Shown here: positions 15,197 to 23,333 of the stretch, in pieces | Position numbering within the stretch: position 1 is the stretch's first letter | How the letters are laid out: each line of letters begins with the position of its first letter | DNA from: JAIEPW01 sp964406035 | Lineage (GTDB): Bacteria; Acidobacteriota; Terriglobia; Bryobacterales; Bryobacteraceae | Length of the DNA stretch: 33,548 nucleotides | Assembly (NCBI GenBank): GCA_964406035.1 | Contig: CAYOQB010000041.1 | Span: 1-33,548, forward strand | Direction: 5' to 3' | Notes under the pieces: model-generated | Databases searched by the model: none | Told to the model about the DNA's origin: nothing | The model's input: the letters and a program-made list of their open reading frames with translations, nothing else | Made by a program: the position numbers and the translations under genes

Positions 15197-16276
15197 ATGA
15201 AATCTCCGTTTGTCAGTGAATTGCAGCCGAACCAGGTCATCACCACCACGTTTCTGGTGCAGCGAAAAGAGATCCGGCAGAAGAAGACAGGCGAGCCTTA
15301 TCTTTCCCTGCTGCTCGCCGATCGCACCGGCGACCTGGACGCCAAGATGTGGGAGAACGCCTCCGATGTGATGGACACGTTCGACCGCGACGATTTCGTG
15401 CGCGTCAAGGGCCTGTACCAGATCTATCAGAACCGGCCGCAATTGACGGTTCACAAGGTGCAGCGGATCGAGGAAGCCGAGGTCGATTTCATCGACTACT
15501 TCCCGGCCTCGAAGCGGAATCCCAGCGAGATGTTCGGGGAGCTGCTGGCGCTGGTGGACACGATGAAGGATCCGCACCTGCGGGAGCTGCTGCAGCGGGT
15601 GTTCGCCGACGAGGCGCTGGCGCGGTCCTACCGGCTCGCCCCGGCGGCGAAAGGCATTCACCACGCCTATCTCGGCGGGCTGCTGGAGCATGTGCTGTCG
15701 CTCGCGCACTTGGCGCGCTTCTGCGCATCGCACTATCCCTTTCTGGATGGCGATCTGCTGCTGGCAGGCGTGGTGCTGCACGACATCGGCAAGGTGACGG
15801 AGCTGACCTACGACCGCACGTTCGGCTATTCGGACGCCGGCCAACTGCTGGGGCACATCTACATCGGGCTGGGCATGGTGAGCGAGAAAATCCGCGAGAT
15901 TCCGTCGTTTCCGCCCAAGCTGCGGCTGCTGCTGGAGCACATGATCCTGAGCCATCACGGAGAGCTGGCGTTCGGCTCGCCCAAGGTGCCAATGTTCGCC
16001 GAGGCGCTGCTGCTGCACCACCTGGACAACCTCGATTCGAAAGTGGAGGCGATCCGCGCCGCGGTGGAGCGCGATAAGAACGTGGATGGAGTGTGGACCA
16101 GTTACATCCCCGCGCTGGAACGCGTGGCTCTGAAGCGGGATCGCTTCATGACCGGGGAGCCCGCCGCCGGACCCGCGGAGGAAGCGTCCGCGCCGGCGCC
16201 GGTGGTGGAGCCCCGCCGGGCATCGTCGTCCTCGCCGTTCGCGGCCAAGCTGCAGAGCGCCCTGCGCCAGAACTGA
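15197..16276 (+). CDS. YhaM-like OB-fold/HD-domain 3'-5' exoribonuclease
   Basis: A 359-residue protein: an OB-fold nucleic-acid-binding domain (about 10-95, with VQRKEIRQKKTGEPYLSLLLADRTGDLDAKMW) and an HD phosphohydrolase domain (about 145-320). Probable metal ligands are H165 (GGLLEH), H195-D196 (VVLHDIGK), the HH pair in LSHHGE (253-254) and D277 (HHLDNLD). This architecture is that of the YhaM 3'-5' exonuclease, about 314 residues in Bacillus. The extra 40 residues form an Ala/Pro/Ser-rich tail (from 320). The ATG at 15197 is preceded by GAAGG with 5 nt spacing; an upstream in-frame ATG (15131) would overlap the SurA-like gene and add non-family residues. Confidence 0.85.
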   Translation: MKSPFVSELQPNQVITTTFLVQRKEIRQKKTGEPYLSLLLADRTGDLDAKMWENASDVMDTFDRDDFVRVKGLYQIYQNRPQLTVHKVQRIEEAEVDFIDYFPASKRNPSEMFGELLALVDTMKDPHLRELLQRVFADEALARSYRLAPAAKGIHHAYLGGLLEHVLSLAHLARFCASHYPFLDGDLLLAGVVLHDIGKVTELTYDRTFGYSDAGQLLGHIYIGLGMVSEKIREIPSFPPKLRLLLEHMILSHHGELAFGSPKVPMFAEALLLHHLDNLDSKVEAIRAAVERDKNVDGVWTSYIPALERVALKRDRFMTGEPAAGPAEEASAPAPVVEPRRASSSSPFAAKLQSALRQN

Positions 16277-16280
16277 CCCG

Positions 16281-16619
16281 ATGAAACGCGGAACCAATCC
16301 GGCGCTGCCTCCGCCGCTGGAACTGGAGTGCCTGCAGGCGCTGTGGGAGATCGGCAACGGGAGTGTGCGCGACATCCAGGAGGCGCTCTCGCGGCGGCGT
16401 CCGCTCGCCTACACCACGGTGATGACGCTGCTGGCCCGACTGGCTCGCCGCGGTTCGGTGGATCGCCGCAAGGTGGGCCGGTGCTTCCTGTACACGCCCA
16501 CCGTTTCCGCCGAGACGCTGCGGGACCTGGCGTTGCGGGAGGTGATCCGCTGCCACTTCGGAGGCTCGGAGCCGGCGCTGATCTCCTATCTCAGCTCCCG
16601 CGAGCGAAACGTAACCTAG
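16281..16619 (+). CDS. BlaI/MecI/CopY-family transcriptional repressor
   Basis: A 112-residue winged-helix protein. LELECLQALWEIGNGSVRDIQEALS, then YTTVMTLLARLARRGSVDRRKVGRCFLYTPTVS, are the characteristic recognition helix and wing of the penicillinase repressor family. The C-terminal dimerisation region is short. Members repress beta-lactamase, metal or respiratory genes and are usually next to a BlaR-type sensor protease. No such partner is present here, so the target and signal are unknown. It starts 4 nt after the YhaM-like gene with no strong Shine-Dalgarno sequence, suggesting coupling. The stop overlaps that of the convergent PEP-CTERM gene in CTAG. Confidence 0.88.
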   Translation: MKRGTNPALPPPLELECLQALWEIGNGSVRDIQEALSRRRPLAYTTVMTLLARLARRGSVDRRKVGRCFLYTPTVSAETLRDLALREVIRCHFGGSEPALISYLSSRERNVT

Positions 16620-17518
16620 GCGCGCCGCCGCAGCCAGAACAACGCGCCACCCAGGGCGACCATCGCCAGCGCGGATGGCTCGGGAACAGCCTCCGTATCC
16701 GGAGGCGGACCCACCGCGAAGCTTCCCGCACGCAAGAACACCGCGGAGTCAAGTATTTCATCGCTCGTGTCCGCGATCGCGATCTTGATCTGGTTCACCT
16801 GATTGGGCGTCACCATGGCGGTGGCGAAGAGCGGAATCGCGTAGCCCACCAGACCGCCGGTATTGATGTCCCGGATGCTGCCGGTGCAATCCACCTGGTA
16901 GTTGGGCGTGAAGAACTGCGCGTACGGGCTGGGCGACACCGCGTCGCCGCACGCGGGAGCATCCGCCCGTCCGCCGTGGACGTTGCGCACCGTGATCGGG
17001 ACCGGGGGATTCGTGCCGGGAATCACCGCGACATTGACGCCGTTCACCAGAAACGCGAACACGTCGTTAAATTCGCTGGTGATGAAGTTCGGATACTCGG
17101 ACGACACAAAGACGAACTGGAAGCTCACCTGGCTGGCCGTGGGAATGAAGGAAAACGTGAGCGTGGCGGCGTCGAAGGTAGGCAAGCTGACAATTGCCTG
17201 GAGATCCGAGTCGCCGGCCCCGCCGAGTTCATCACTGGAACCGCTGCCCACGCGGGGACCGACCAGGCTCCCGATTCGACCGGTGGAGAGCACGACCCCG
17301 CTGAACGGCAGAATGTCGGAGGTGGCGGTGAACGTTCCGGTCTGGCTGGAAAGCCCGCTGACCGCGGCGCTTCCATTTACCAGCGTCACGCCCGGGCCCA
17401 GCAGAGCCGAGGCCAGTTGGCCGGCGTTGTTGTTTTCCGTGGTGATCAACGCCGCCCCGGCAGGCGCGGCCAATAGCAAACACACCGGTAGCCCGGCGAT
17501 CAGCAGTCTTCTGTTCAC
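16616..17518 (-). CDS. PEP-CTERM protein with a choice-of-anchor L domain
   Basis: A 300-residue exported protein. The signal peptide is MNRRLLIAGLPVCLLLAAPAGA. A single beta-rich domain follows (about 25-265), with GVVLSTGRIGSLVGP, SFQFVFVSSEYPNFITSEFNDVFAFLVNG and IKIAIADTSDEILDSAVFLRAGSF, the pattern of the choice-of-anchor L family. The C-terminus VPEPSALAMVALGGALFWLRRRA is a textbook PEP-CTERM sorting signal (PEP motif, hydrophobic helix, Arg cluster) recognised by an exosortase. The start is GTG with AGGAGG about 4-5 nt upstream. A TTGACA-like element lies about 40 nt upstream, around 17550. No exosortase gene is in the window. Confidence 0.9.
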   Translation of the reverse strand: MNRRLLIAGLPVCLLLAAPAGAALITTENNNAGQLASALLGPGVTLVNGSAAVSGLSSQTGTFTATSDILPFSGVVLSTGRIGSLVGPRVGSGSSDELGGAGDSDLQAIVSLPTFDAATLTFSFIPTASQVSFQFVFVSSEYPNFITSEFNDVFAFLVNGVNVAVIPGTNPPVPITVRNVHGGRADAPACGDAVSPSPYAQFFTPNYQVDCTGSIRDINTGGLVGYAIPLFATAMVTPNQVNQIKIAIADTSDEILDSAVFLRAGSFAVGPPPDTEAVPEPSALAMVALGGALFWLRRRA

Positions 17519-17634
17519 AGTCCCTCCTGAATGACGTGGGTTTCCGCTGTCAAGGAGTGTAGGGCCGGGTCAGAGTGCCGGCAATCGGGCAATGGCTTGA
17601 GGCGAAATCTACCTGTGCGATTTTGCCGTCCAAG

Positions 17635-18468
17635 TCAAGGCTTGCGGGCGACCGCGACCCGCGGCAGACCCGCCAGGTCGCCGCGGATCTCGCCTCCCGC
17701 CCATTCGTTCAGCATCGCGGTGACCGGGCGCACCGCGCTGTAGCCGAGTTCCATCAGCAGCCAGCCGCCCGGCCTTAGCACCCGCCAGGCTTCGGGGATC
17801 AGGCGGCGGTACACGTCCATGCCGTCGTACCCCCCCCACAACGCCACTTGCGGCTCATGGTCGCGAACTTCCCTTTGAATCCCGGGCTTGTCGCGCTCCG
17901 GCACGTAAGGAGGGTTGCAGGTGATCACCTCGAACGAGGCATCGGGCACTGCGGAGAGGAGATCGGCGCAGAAGAACCGGACCGACGCGCCCAGGCGCGC
18001 CGCATTCTCTCGCGCCACGCGGACGGCGGCGAGAGAGACATCGCTCGCGAACACGGTGGCTTTCGTCTCCAGCGCGATCGAGACCGCGATCGCGCCGGAG
18101 CCGGTTCCCACGTCCAACACGCGCCCCCGCGGCTTGTGTTCGATCACCGCTTCGACGATATGCTCCGTTTCCGGACGCGGAATCAGCACGTCGGGCGACA
18201 CCACGAACTCCCGGCCGTAAAACTCCTGCCGTCGGGTGATGTACTGCGTGGGAACCCCTTCCAGGCGCTGGTGCAGGTAGCGTCCGAAATGAATCCAGGC
18301 GAGCTCGGTCAGAGGATCGGGGGAGTGGGCGATCAGCCAGGTCCGGTCCTTGCCCAGCGCGTGCGCCAGCAGCACTTCGGCGGTCAGGCGCGGCACTCCT
18401 ACCGCGGCCCGCTCCAGCATTTCCGTCGCCTGGCTGAGGGCCTGGCCGATGGTCAAGTCCGGAGTCAC
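17635..18468 (-). CDS. prmC: Release factor glutamine N5-methyltransferase
   Basis: A 277-residue SAM-dependent methyltransferase that modifies the glutamine of the GGQ motif in release factors. The helical N-terminal domain (1-85) is followed by LIPRPETEHIVEAV, the SAM-binding loop VLDVGTGSGAIAVSIAL (118-134) and the catalytic NPPY (185-188). It starts with GTG only 1 nt after the stop of prfA, whose product is its substrate, so the two are coupled. The length is normal for the family. The 116 nt between its stop and the PEP-CTERM gene contain no recognised gene. Confidence 0.95.
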   Translation of the reverse strand: MTPDLTIGQALSQATEMLERAAVGVPRLTAEVLLAHALGKDRTWLIAHSPDPLTELAWIHFGRYLHQRLEGVPTQYITRRQEFYGREFVVSPDVLIPRPETEHIVEAVIEHKPRGRVLDVGTGSGAIAVSIALETKATVFASDVSLAAVRVARENAARLGASVRFFCADLLSAVPDASFEVITCNPPYVPERDKPGIQREVRDHEPQVALWGGYDGMDVYRRLIPEAWRVLRPGGWLLMELGYSAVRPVTAMLNEWAGGEIRGDLAGLPRVAVARKP

Positions 18469-18469
18469 G

Positions 18470-19549
18470 TCAGGCTGCTGCGTTTTGCTCTTTCAACTGC
18501 TCGGTCTGATAGTAGGTGATCAGCCCGTCCAGCACAGGATCCAGGCGGCCCTCCATCACCTGATCCAACTGGTGAACCGTGAGACCGATGCGGTGATCGG
18601 TGACGCGGTTTTCCTTGAAGTTGTACGTGCGGATCTTCTCGGAGCGGTCCCCGGTGCCCACCATCGACTTGCGTTCCGCCCCGATCGCCTGCCGCTGCTT
18701 TTCCATCTCGATCTCATAGAGGCGGGAACGCAGCACGCGCAGCGCCTTGGCGCGATTCTTGATCTGCGACTTCTCGTCCTGGCAGGAAACCACCAGCCCG
18801 GTGGGCAGATGGGTGATGCGCACCGCGGAATAGGTGGTGTTGACGCTCTGCCCGCCGGGTCCGGAGGAGCAGAACGTGTCCACCCGCAGGTCCTTGGCCT
18901 CGATGGCGACTTCCACTTCATCGGCTTCGGGCAGCACGGCGACCGTGACCGTCGAGGTATGGATGCGCCCCTGCTGCTCCGTGGCGGGAACACGCTGCAC
19001 GCGGTGCACGCCGGATTCGTACTTGAGCTGCGAGTACACGCGGTCCCCGGAAATCAGCGCGATGATTTCCTTGGCCCCGCCGACGCTCGATTCGCTCATG
19101 CCGCTGACTTCCACTTTCCAGTTGCGCGACTCCGCGAACTTGGCATACATGCGGAACAGTTCGGCGGCGAACAATGACGCCTCGTCGCCGCCCGCGCCCG
19201 CGCGGATTTCCAGCACGATGTCCTTGTCATCCAGCGGATCCTTGGGAATCAGCAGAATGCGGAGCTGTTCTTCGAGCTTCACCATGGCCGGCTCCAGTTG
19301 CGCGATTTCCTCGGCCGCCATTGCTTTCAGGTCGGGATCGGATTCGGCCAGCATGGCGCGCGCCTGGTTCAGATTTTCCGACGCGGCCTTCCACTCGCGG
19401 TAGCGCGTGACCACTTCTTCTAGCTCGCGGTGCGCCTTGCCGGTCTTGCGGTACAGGGCGGGATCGTTGATCACCGCCGGGTCGGCCATGTCGCGCGACA
19501 GCGTTTCGAAGCGCTTTTCGAGATCGTTCAGCTTTAGCGTGTAGTCCAT
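18470..19549 (-). CDS. prfA: Peptide chain release factor 1
   Basis: A 359-residue translation termination factor for UAA/UAG. It shows the N-terminal helical domain (1-100), AGAGGDEASLFAAEL, the anticodon-like PAT tripeptide (about 188-190, RVPATEQQGRIHTSTVTVAVLP) and the catalytic GGQ (232-234, GPGGQSVNTTYSAVRITH). The PAT motif, as opposed to the SPF of RF2, identifies RF1. It lies 7 nt after the DUF1385 gene and 1 nt before prmC, a common bacterial arrangement. Confidence 0.97.
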   Translation of the reverse strand: MDYTLKLNDLEKRFETLSRDMADPAVINDPALYRKTGKAHRELEEVVTRYREWKAASENLNQARAMLAESDPDLKAMAAEEIAQLEPAMVKLEEQLRILLIPKDPLDDKDIVLEIRAGAGGDEASLFAAELFRMYAKFAESRNWKVEVSGMSESSVGGAKEIIALISGDRVYSQLKYESGVHRVQRVPATEQQGRIHTSTVTVAVLPEADEVEVAIEAKDLRVDTFCSSGPGGQSVNTTYSAVRITHLPTGLVVSCQDEKSQIKNRAKALRVLRSRLYEIEMEKQRQAIGAERKSMVGTGDRSEKIRTYNFKENRVTDHRIGLTVHQLDQVMEGRLDPVLDGLITYYQTEQLKEQNAAA

Positions 19550-19556
19550 CAGATTC

Positions 19557-20531
19557 TCAGGCGATGACCAGCTCGCCGCCCTGCGCCTTCTCCAGTTGCA
19601 TGGCGCCGTCCAGCGCGGTGATCGCCACTTCCACGGCGGTATCGTCCGGCGGCTGGGTGGTGATTCGCTGCAGCCAGAGCCCGGGCGCGGCGATCAGCGC
19701 CAGCAGCGATCCCTGGCGCTTGGCGGCGAAGCGGATCAGCTCATAACTCAGCCCCGCGATCAGCGGCAGCAGCGCGATGCGGGAAGCAAATTTGGCCGCG
19801 AACGCATCGAACGGCAGCAGCGCGTACATCACCATCGAAATCACCATCACCACCAGCAGGAAGCTGGTGCCGCAGCGGGGATGGAAGGTGACGAAGCGCT
19901 GCGCGTTTTCCACGGTCACCGGCTTGCCCGATTCGTAATTGAAAACCACCTTGTGTTCCGCGCCGTGATACTCGAACACGCGGCGGATGTCCTTCATCCG
20001 CGAAATCAGGAACAGGAACGTCAGAAAGATGACGATCCGGATCACCCCGTCCACCATGTTCTGCGCGAAGCGGCCGGAAAGCGCGGGGCTGACATCGGCG
20101 ATCCTCGAAGCCAGCACCAGCGGCACGAACTTGTACAAAAAGATGAAGAAGCCCAGCGAGAACGCGATGTTCAGGCCCATCATCCAGGAGGAAACTTCGG
20201 CTTTCTTGGGCGCGCCTTCCTCTTCGAGCGCGGCATTGGCGGAGAACTTCAGGGCGCGCATCCCCAGCGACATCGCCTGCCCTAGCGTGCCCAGGCCCCG
20301 CAGCACGGGATATCGGAACAGCGGATACTTCTCCGACATGCGATGCACGGGCTTCGTTTCCGTGGCGATGGTCCCATCCGGTTTGCGCACGGCCACGCAA
20401 TAGCTGTGGGGAGCGCGCATCATCACGCCCTCCATCACCGCCTGGCCGCCGACCAGAATTTCCTCACCGCTCTCGAGCACCGGCATCAGTTGCGCGTGGG
20501 CGGAAAGGCGCAGAAACCGTCCAATTGTCAT
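19557..20531 (-). CDS. DUF1385 (YqhQ-like) membrane protein
   Basis: A 324-residue integral membrane protein. The conserved N-terminal motif GGQAVMEGVMMRAPHSYCVAVRKPDG is followed by KYPLFRYPVLRG, several membrane helices (about 125-160, 170-190, 240-290) and the strongly conserved FEYHGAEHKVVFNYE and FHPRCGTSFLLVV. These are diagnostic for DUF1385, whose function is unknown. The frame extends upstream to 20660, but that would overlap the amidase gene; the ATG at 20531 gives the family-like N-terminus and follows AAAGG. It is the usual neighbour of prfA/prmC in many phyla. Confidence 0.88.
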   Translation of the reverse strand: MTIGRFLRLSAHAQLMPVLESGEEILVGGQAVMEGVMMRAPHSYCVAVRKPDGTIATETKPVHRMSEKYPLFRYPVLRGLGTLGQAMSLGMRALKFSANAALEEEGAPKKAEVSSWMMGLNIAFSLGFFIFLYKFVPLVLASRIADVSPALSGRFAQNMVDGVIRIVIFLTFLFLISRMKDIRRVFEYHGAEHKVVFNYESGKPVTVENAQRFVTFHPRCGTSFLLVVMVISMVMYALLPFDAFAAKFASRIALLPLIAGLSYELIRFAAKRQGSLLALIAAPGLWLQRITTQPPDDTAVEVAITALDGAMQLEKAQGGELVIA

Positions 20532-20540
20532 CCTTTGTCC

Positions 20541-20546
20541 AGTATA
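20541..20546 (-). promoter_or_regulatory. -10-like element upstream of the DUF1385 gene
   Basis: TATACT on this strand, 9 nt before the ATG at 20531, is the same hexamer as upstream of the SurA-like gene. It would give a leader of only a few nucleotides. The -35 region is poor. It may start a separate transcript for DUF1385-prfA-prmC after the amidase gene. Confidence 0.45.
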
Positions 20547-20601
20547 GCGCGAGGTTTCCATGCCAGAAGCCAACTTGCTGTCCAACATGCACTTAGCGTC
20601 T

Positions 20602-22401
20602 TCAGCGAGGAGCCACCGCGACCACGGCGGGAAGGCTGGAGACCCCGGCGACGGTGACAATCAGTTCGTGATCGCCGGGCGCCAGATCCTCCGGCACCAC
20701 CACGTTCGCCTGATACAGCCCGACAAAGCCCGGCGTGAGACCCAGGAACAGGCCGGCAGCGGGCTTGCCGCCGATTTCCGCCGACCACGGCGCGCGGACC
20801 CGCAGAATCAGGTTCGGCGTGGGCGTGCCCGCCGCCGGGAACGTCCCCTCCACCGCGCCGCCGCCAGTCAGGTAAGCAACCAGAACCCTTCCGGGCGCAA
20901 CCGGAGTTCCCGGTCCGTTCAAGAGCCCGTCGTCAAAATTGGCGGCGACCGCCCGGTTGCCCTCGTACACGAATAGCGACGGGACCGCCTCCGTGACCCA
21001 GAAGTTCTGCTCCGGTCCGGAAACGCCCGCGGCGGTAACCACCGCGCGAGCCGTCCCGGTACGGATGCCGGGCGGAAGCTGCGCGTTGATCTGGTTCGGT
21101 CCGGCGAAGATCACCGGCGCGTTCTGACCGTTGATACTCAGCGACGGAGCGTCGGGGAAGGACCCATAAAGGCTGATCAGCGATCCGGGCACGACGTGCC
21201 GCGTGTCGCCGGCCGCGCTGGCGATGCCGCCCTGGCTGATGCAGGGCAGCGGACCTTCGGCGGCGGCGGACTGCGTGACCGGGAACTCGCGCCCGCCAAT
21301 GGACACGGATCCGGTGCGCCGCGCGCCGTCATTTGGTGCGACGCTCACCGTGACACGATCCTCCGCCGAGACGGTCAAGATCCAGGGAGCGCGGCTGATC
21401 ACCGGGCGGGAGCACCGCTGGAAGCGAACTTCGAAAGACTCGCCGCCGGCGGGTGAGCAGCGGTTCGCTTGGGAAATCGAGATCGCGCAGGGATCCTCCA
21501 CCAGCACCGGAACTTCGCGCCGCAGGCGCTCCAACAGCGCGTGAACCGCGTTGCCGGGACACTCCGTGGTCCCCGAAGCGCGTGGCGAGAGGCCGGCATC
21601 GCGATGCCCGCTGATGGTATTCAGCACCAGGCCGCTCGCGCCGTGCAGGCTCATCGACGCGGCGTCCAGTTTCCAGCGCTCCGCCTGCCAGGCCAGCAAT
21701 TGCGTAAGCGTCGCGACCGCGGCCGCGGTCGGCGGGGTGTTCGAGAACGTGCCCAGCAGCGCCACTCCCATCGTTCCGGTGTTCACGGCGGAGAAGTGCG
21801 CGCCGAGGATGCCGTCGCCGCGACCCTCGTACGCGACCCCATCGGGCGCGATCAGGAAGTTGTATCCGATGTCGTTCCAGCCGTTCACCTGCGTATGAAG
21901 CTGCCAGATAGACCGGACCACGGCGGCCCAATCCGCGGACGAATTCGCTCCGGCAGTGTGGTGGACCACCAGGTGAGTCACGGTGGTGCGGACCGGCTGC
22001 TCGCGCAGCGGGCAAGCCTCCGGAGTGCAACCCCACGAAGCGCGCGGAACGATCGCCGGGGACGAGGCGGCCTGCCGGACTCCCTTCGCCGCGCCGCTCA
22101 CTCCCGGATCGATGAAAAGCAGGCGCAGACGCGTGGGCGCGTCGATCTCGACGAAGCGCTGCGGCGAGTCAAAGTACAGGACCGCGTCGTCGCCCGAAGT
22201 TTCCAGCCAGCGTGACCAGGTAATCCCGTCTGCTGACGCTCGTGCGCGGAACGGCTGGTCCGCCGCGACGGCTCGGAACGCGATGGGTGCGGCGACGCGC
22301 GCGGGCTGCGCGGGTTCCCAGGGCAATTCACGGCTTTGCATCTGCGCATCCAGCAGGGACGCGGAGGCTAAGGCGAGAAGCAAAACGAAAAGAAGCTTCA
22401 T
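20602..22401 (-). CDS. Secreted PGRP-type amidase with BACON-like and Solibacter C-terminal domains
   Basis: A 599-residue exported protein. The signal peptide (1-19) precedes a beta-rich N-terminal region (to about 110). A peptidoglycan-recognition/amidase_2 domain (about 115-295) has probable zinc ligands H147 (VVHHTAG), H266 (ISGHRDA) and C281 (TECPGN), plus the YEGRG loop, so it should be an active N-acetylmuramoyl-L-alanine amidase. A BACON-like beta domain follows (about 303-378, ending SVSIGGREFPVTQ). The last 200 residues are the Solibacter-type C-terminal domain (VPGSLISLYG, PNQINAQLPPGIRTG, PGFVGLYQANVVVP). The latter is largely restricted to this bacterial group and is the best taxonomic marker here. 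It starts 8 nt after the upstream TPR gene. Confidence 0.87.
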   Translation of the reverse strand: MKLLFVLLLALASASLLDAQMQSRELPWEPAQPARVAAPIAFRAVAADQPFRARASADGITWSRWLETSGDDAVLYFDSPQRFVEIDAPTRLRLLFIDPGVSGAAKGVRQAASSPAIVPRASWGCTPEACPLREQPVRTTVTHLVVHHTAGANSSADWAAVVRSIWQLHTQVNGWNDIGYNFLIAPDGVAYEGRGDGILGAHFSAVNTGTMGVALLGTFSNTPPTAAAVATLTQLLAWQAERWKLDAASMSLHGASGLVLNTISGHRDAGLSPRASGTTECPGNAVHALLERLRREVPVLVEDPCAISISQANRCSPAGGESFEVRFQRCSRPVISRAPWILTVSAEDRVTVSVAPNDGARRTGSVSIGGREFPVTQSAAAEGPLPCISQGGIASAAGDTRHVVPGSLISLYGSFPDAPSLSINGQNAPVIFAGPNQINAQLPPGIRTGTARAVVTAAGVSGPEQNFWVTEAVPSLFVYEGNRAVAANFDDGLLNGPGTPVAPGRVLVAYLTGGGAVEGTFPAAGTPTPNLILRVRAPWSAEIGGKPAAGLFLGLTPGFVGLYQANVVVPEDLAPGDHELIVTVAGVSSLPAVVAVAPR

Positions 22402-22409
22402 CGGCGAGC

Positions 22410-23321
22410 TCAGGAGGTCCGCTGCGCCCCCGGCATCACTTCAGCGCGCAGCCGTTTCAGCTCGCGCCGCGCCACCGACGCCCAGGTGCTCGAAGGATCC
22501 AGTTTCAGGTACGCCTTCCAGTGGCGGACCGCCTTCAACACGTCATTGTTGCCTTGGTACAGCAGAGCCACGTTGTAATGAGCATCGGCATAGTTTGGCT
22601 GCAGCCGCAGCGCGATTTCGTAATGATGCAGCGCCCGGGCGCGCTCGCCCTTCTCGTCATAAAGGTTGGCAAGATCGAAGTACGCCAGCGCGTAGGAAGG
22701 GTCCGCCGCGATGGCGCGAAGGTAGTACTGCTCGGCTTCCTTGAAGGCGCGGCCATTGAAGAACAGCGTGCCCAGGTTCACCAGGGCGCCCGCGGCGTTG
22801 GGATCCAGCTCCACCGCCTTTTCGTAGGCCTCAATGATTTCGCGCGGCGGACCTCCGGCTTGCTCCAGGTCCAAGCCCCGCTGGAACCAACCCTCCGCCT
22901 GCTGGCGGCGAGCACGAAGTTGCGCCGGCGTCGGCTGATCGGGAAACTCCACCAGGCGCTTCAGTTCGGAGGCGGAAAAATCGAGGAGCAGTTGGCCGGA
23001 GATTGCCTCCATGCGATTGCCTTCCAGCTCCACCTTCACGCGCCCGCCGTCGGCGTAAATGCGAAGCTCGGTGAGCGGATTCTGGATGTGCCGCAGCTTC
23101 ACCCGCAGGGCCGCCAGTGCTCCGCGAATCTGCCTCGACGGCACCTTCTGGCGCCGCAGCTTATCCAGGGTGCGCAGTGCAAGCAGTTGGGAGAACCCGT
23201 ACCGTTCGCTTGGGGAGATCAGGTTCTGCTTCTCCCAACTCCGTAACGTGGCGTCGGAAATCTTCAGCAGCCGCAGCATCTCTTTTCGCGAGTACGTCTG
23301 TTGAGCGGGGGCTGCGGCCAC
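22410..23321 (-). CDS. MerR-type HTH / TPR-repeat fusion protein
   Basis: A 303-residue protein. Residues about 9-68 form a MerR-like helix-turn-helix (YSRKEMLRLLKISDATLRSWEKQNLI ... LRTLDKLRRQ). A mixed middle region follows (70-135). Residues about 140-290 hold at least four TPR units (for example AYEKAVELDPNAAGALVNLGTL, YYLRAIAADPSYALAYFDLANLY, HYEIALRLQPNYADAHYNVALLY). There is no signal peptide, so it is cytosolic. DNA binding by the first part and protein contacts by the TPR part are expected; the target is unknown. The GTG start lies 6 nt after a TAGAAT with a TG extension and has no Shine-Dalgarno sequence. An internal ATG (codon 15) would truncate the HTH and is unlikely. Confidence 0.8.
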   Translation of the reverse strand: MAAAPAQQTYSRKEMLRLLKISDATLRSWEKQNLISPSERYGFSQLLALRTLDKLRRQKVPSRQIRGALAALRVKLRHIQNPLTELRIYADGGRVKVELEGNRMEAISGQLLLDFSASELKRLVEFPDQPTPAQLRARRQQAEGWFQRGLDLEQAGGPPREIIEAYEKAVELDPNAAGALVNLGTLFFNGRAFKEAEQYYLRAIAADPSYALAYFDLANLYDEKGERARALHHYEIALRLQPNYADAHYNVALLYQGNNDVLKAVRHWKAYLKLDPSSTWASVARRELKRLRAEVMPGAQRTS

Positions 23322-23327
23322 GTTGCG

Positions 23328-23333
23328 ATTCTA
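23328..23333 (-). promoter_or_regulatory. Extended -10-like element of the HTH/TPR gene
   Basis: TAGAAT, preceded by TGC (extended -10 pattern), ends 6 nt before the GTG at 23321. It overlaps the stop codon of the ThiE/TenI gene. The spacing predicts a transcript starting at the GTG itself. Inferred from sequence only. Confidence 0.45.

Noticed and set aside
14885..16375. A 496-codon open frame opposite the YhaM-like gene
   Set aside because: A shadow frame spanning three real genes on the other strand, with no motif.
17519..17634. c-di-GMP-type riboswitch or small RNA between prmC and the PEP-CTERM gene
   Set aside because: Some GC-rich pairing is possible, but the conserved motifs are missing and the segment is too short to support a call.
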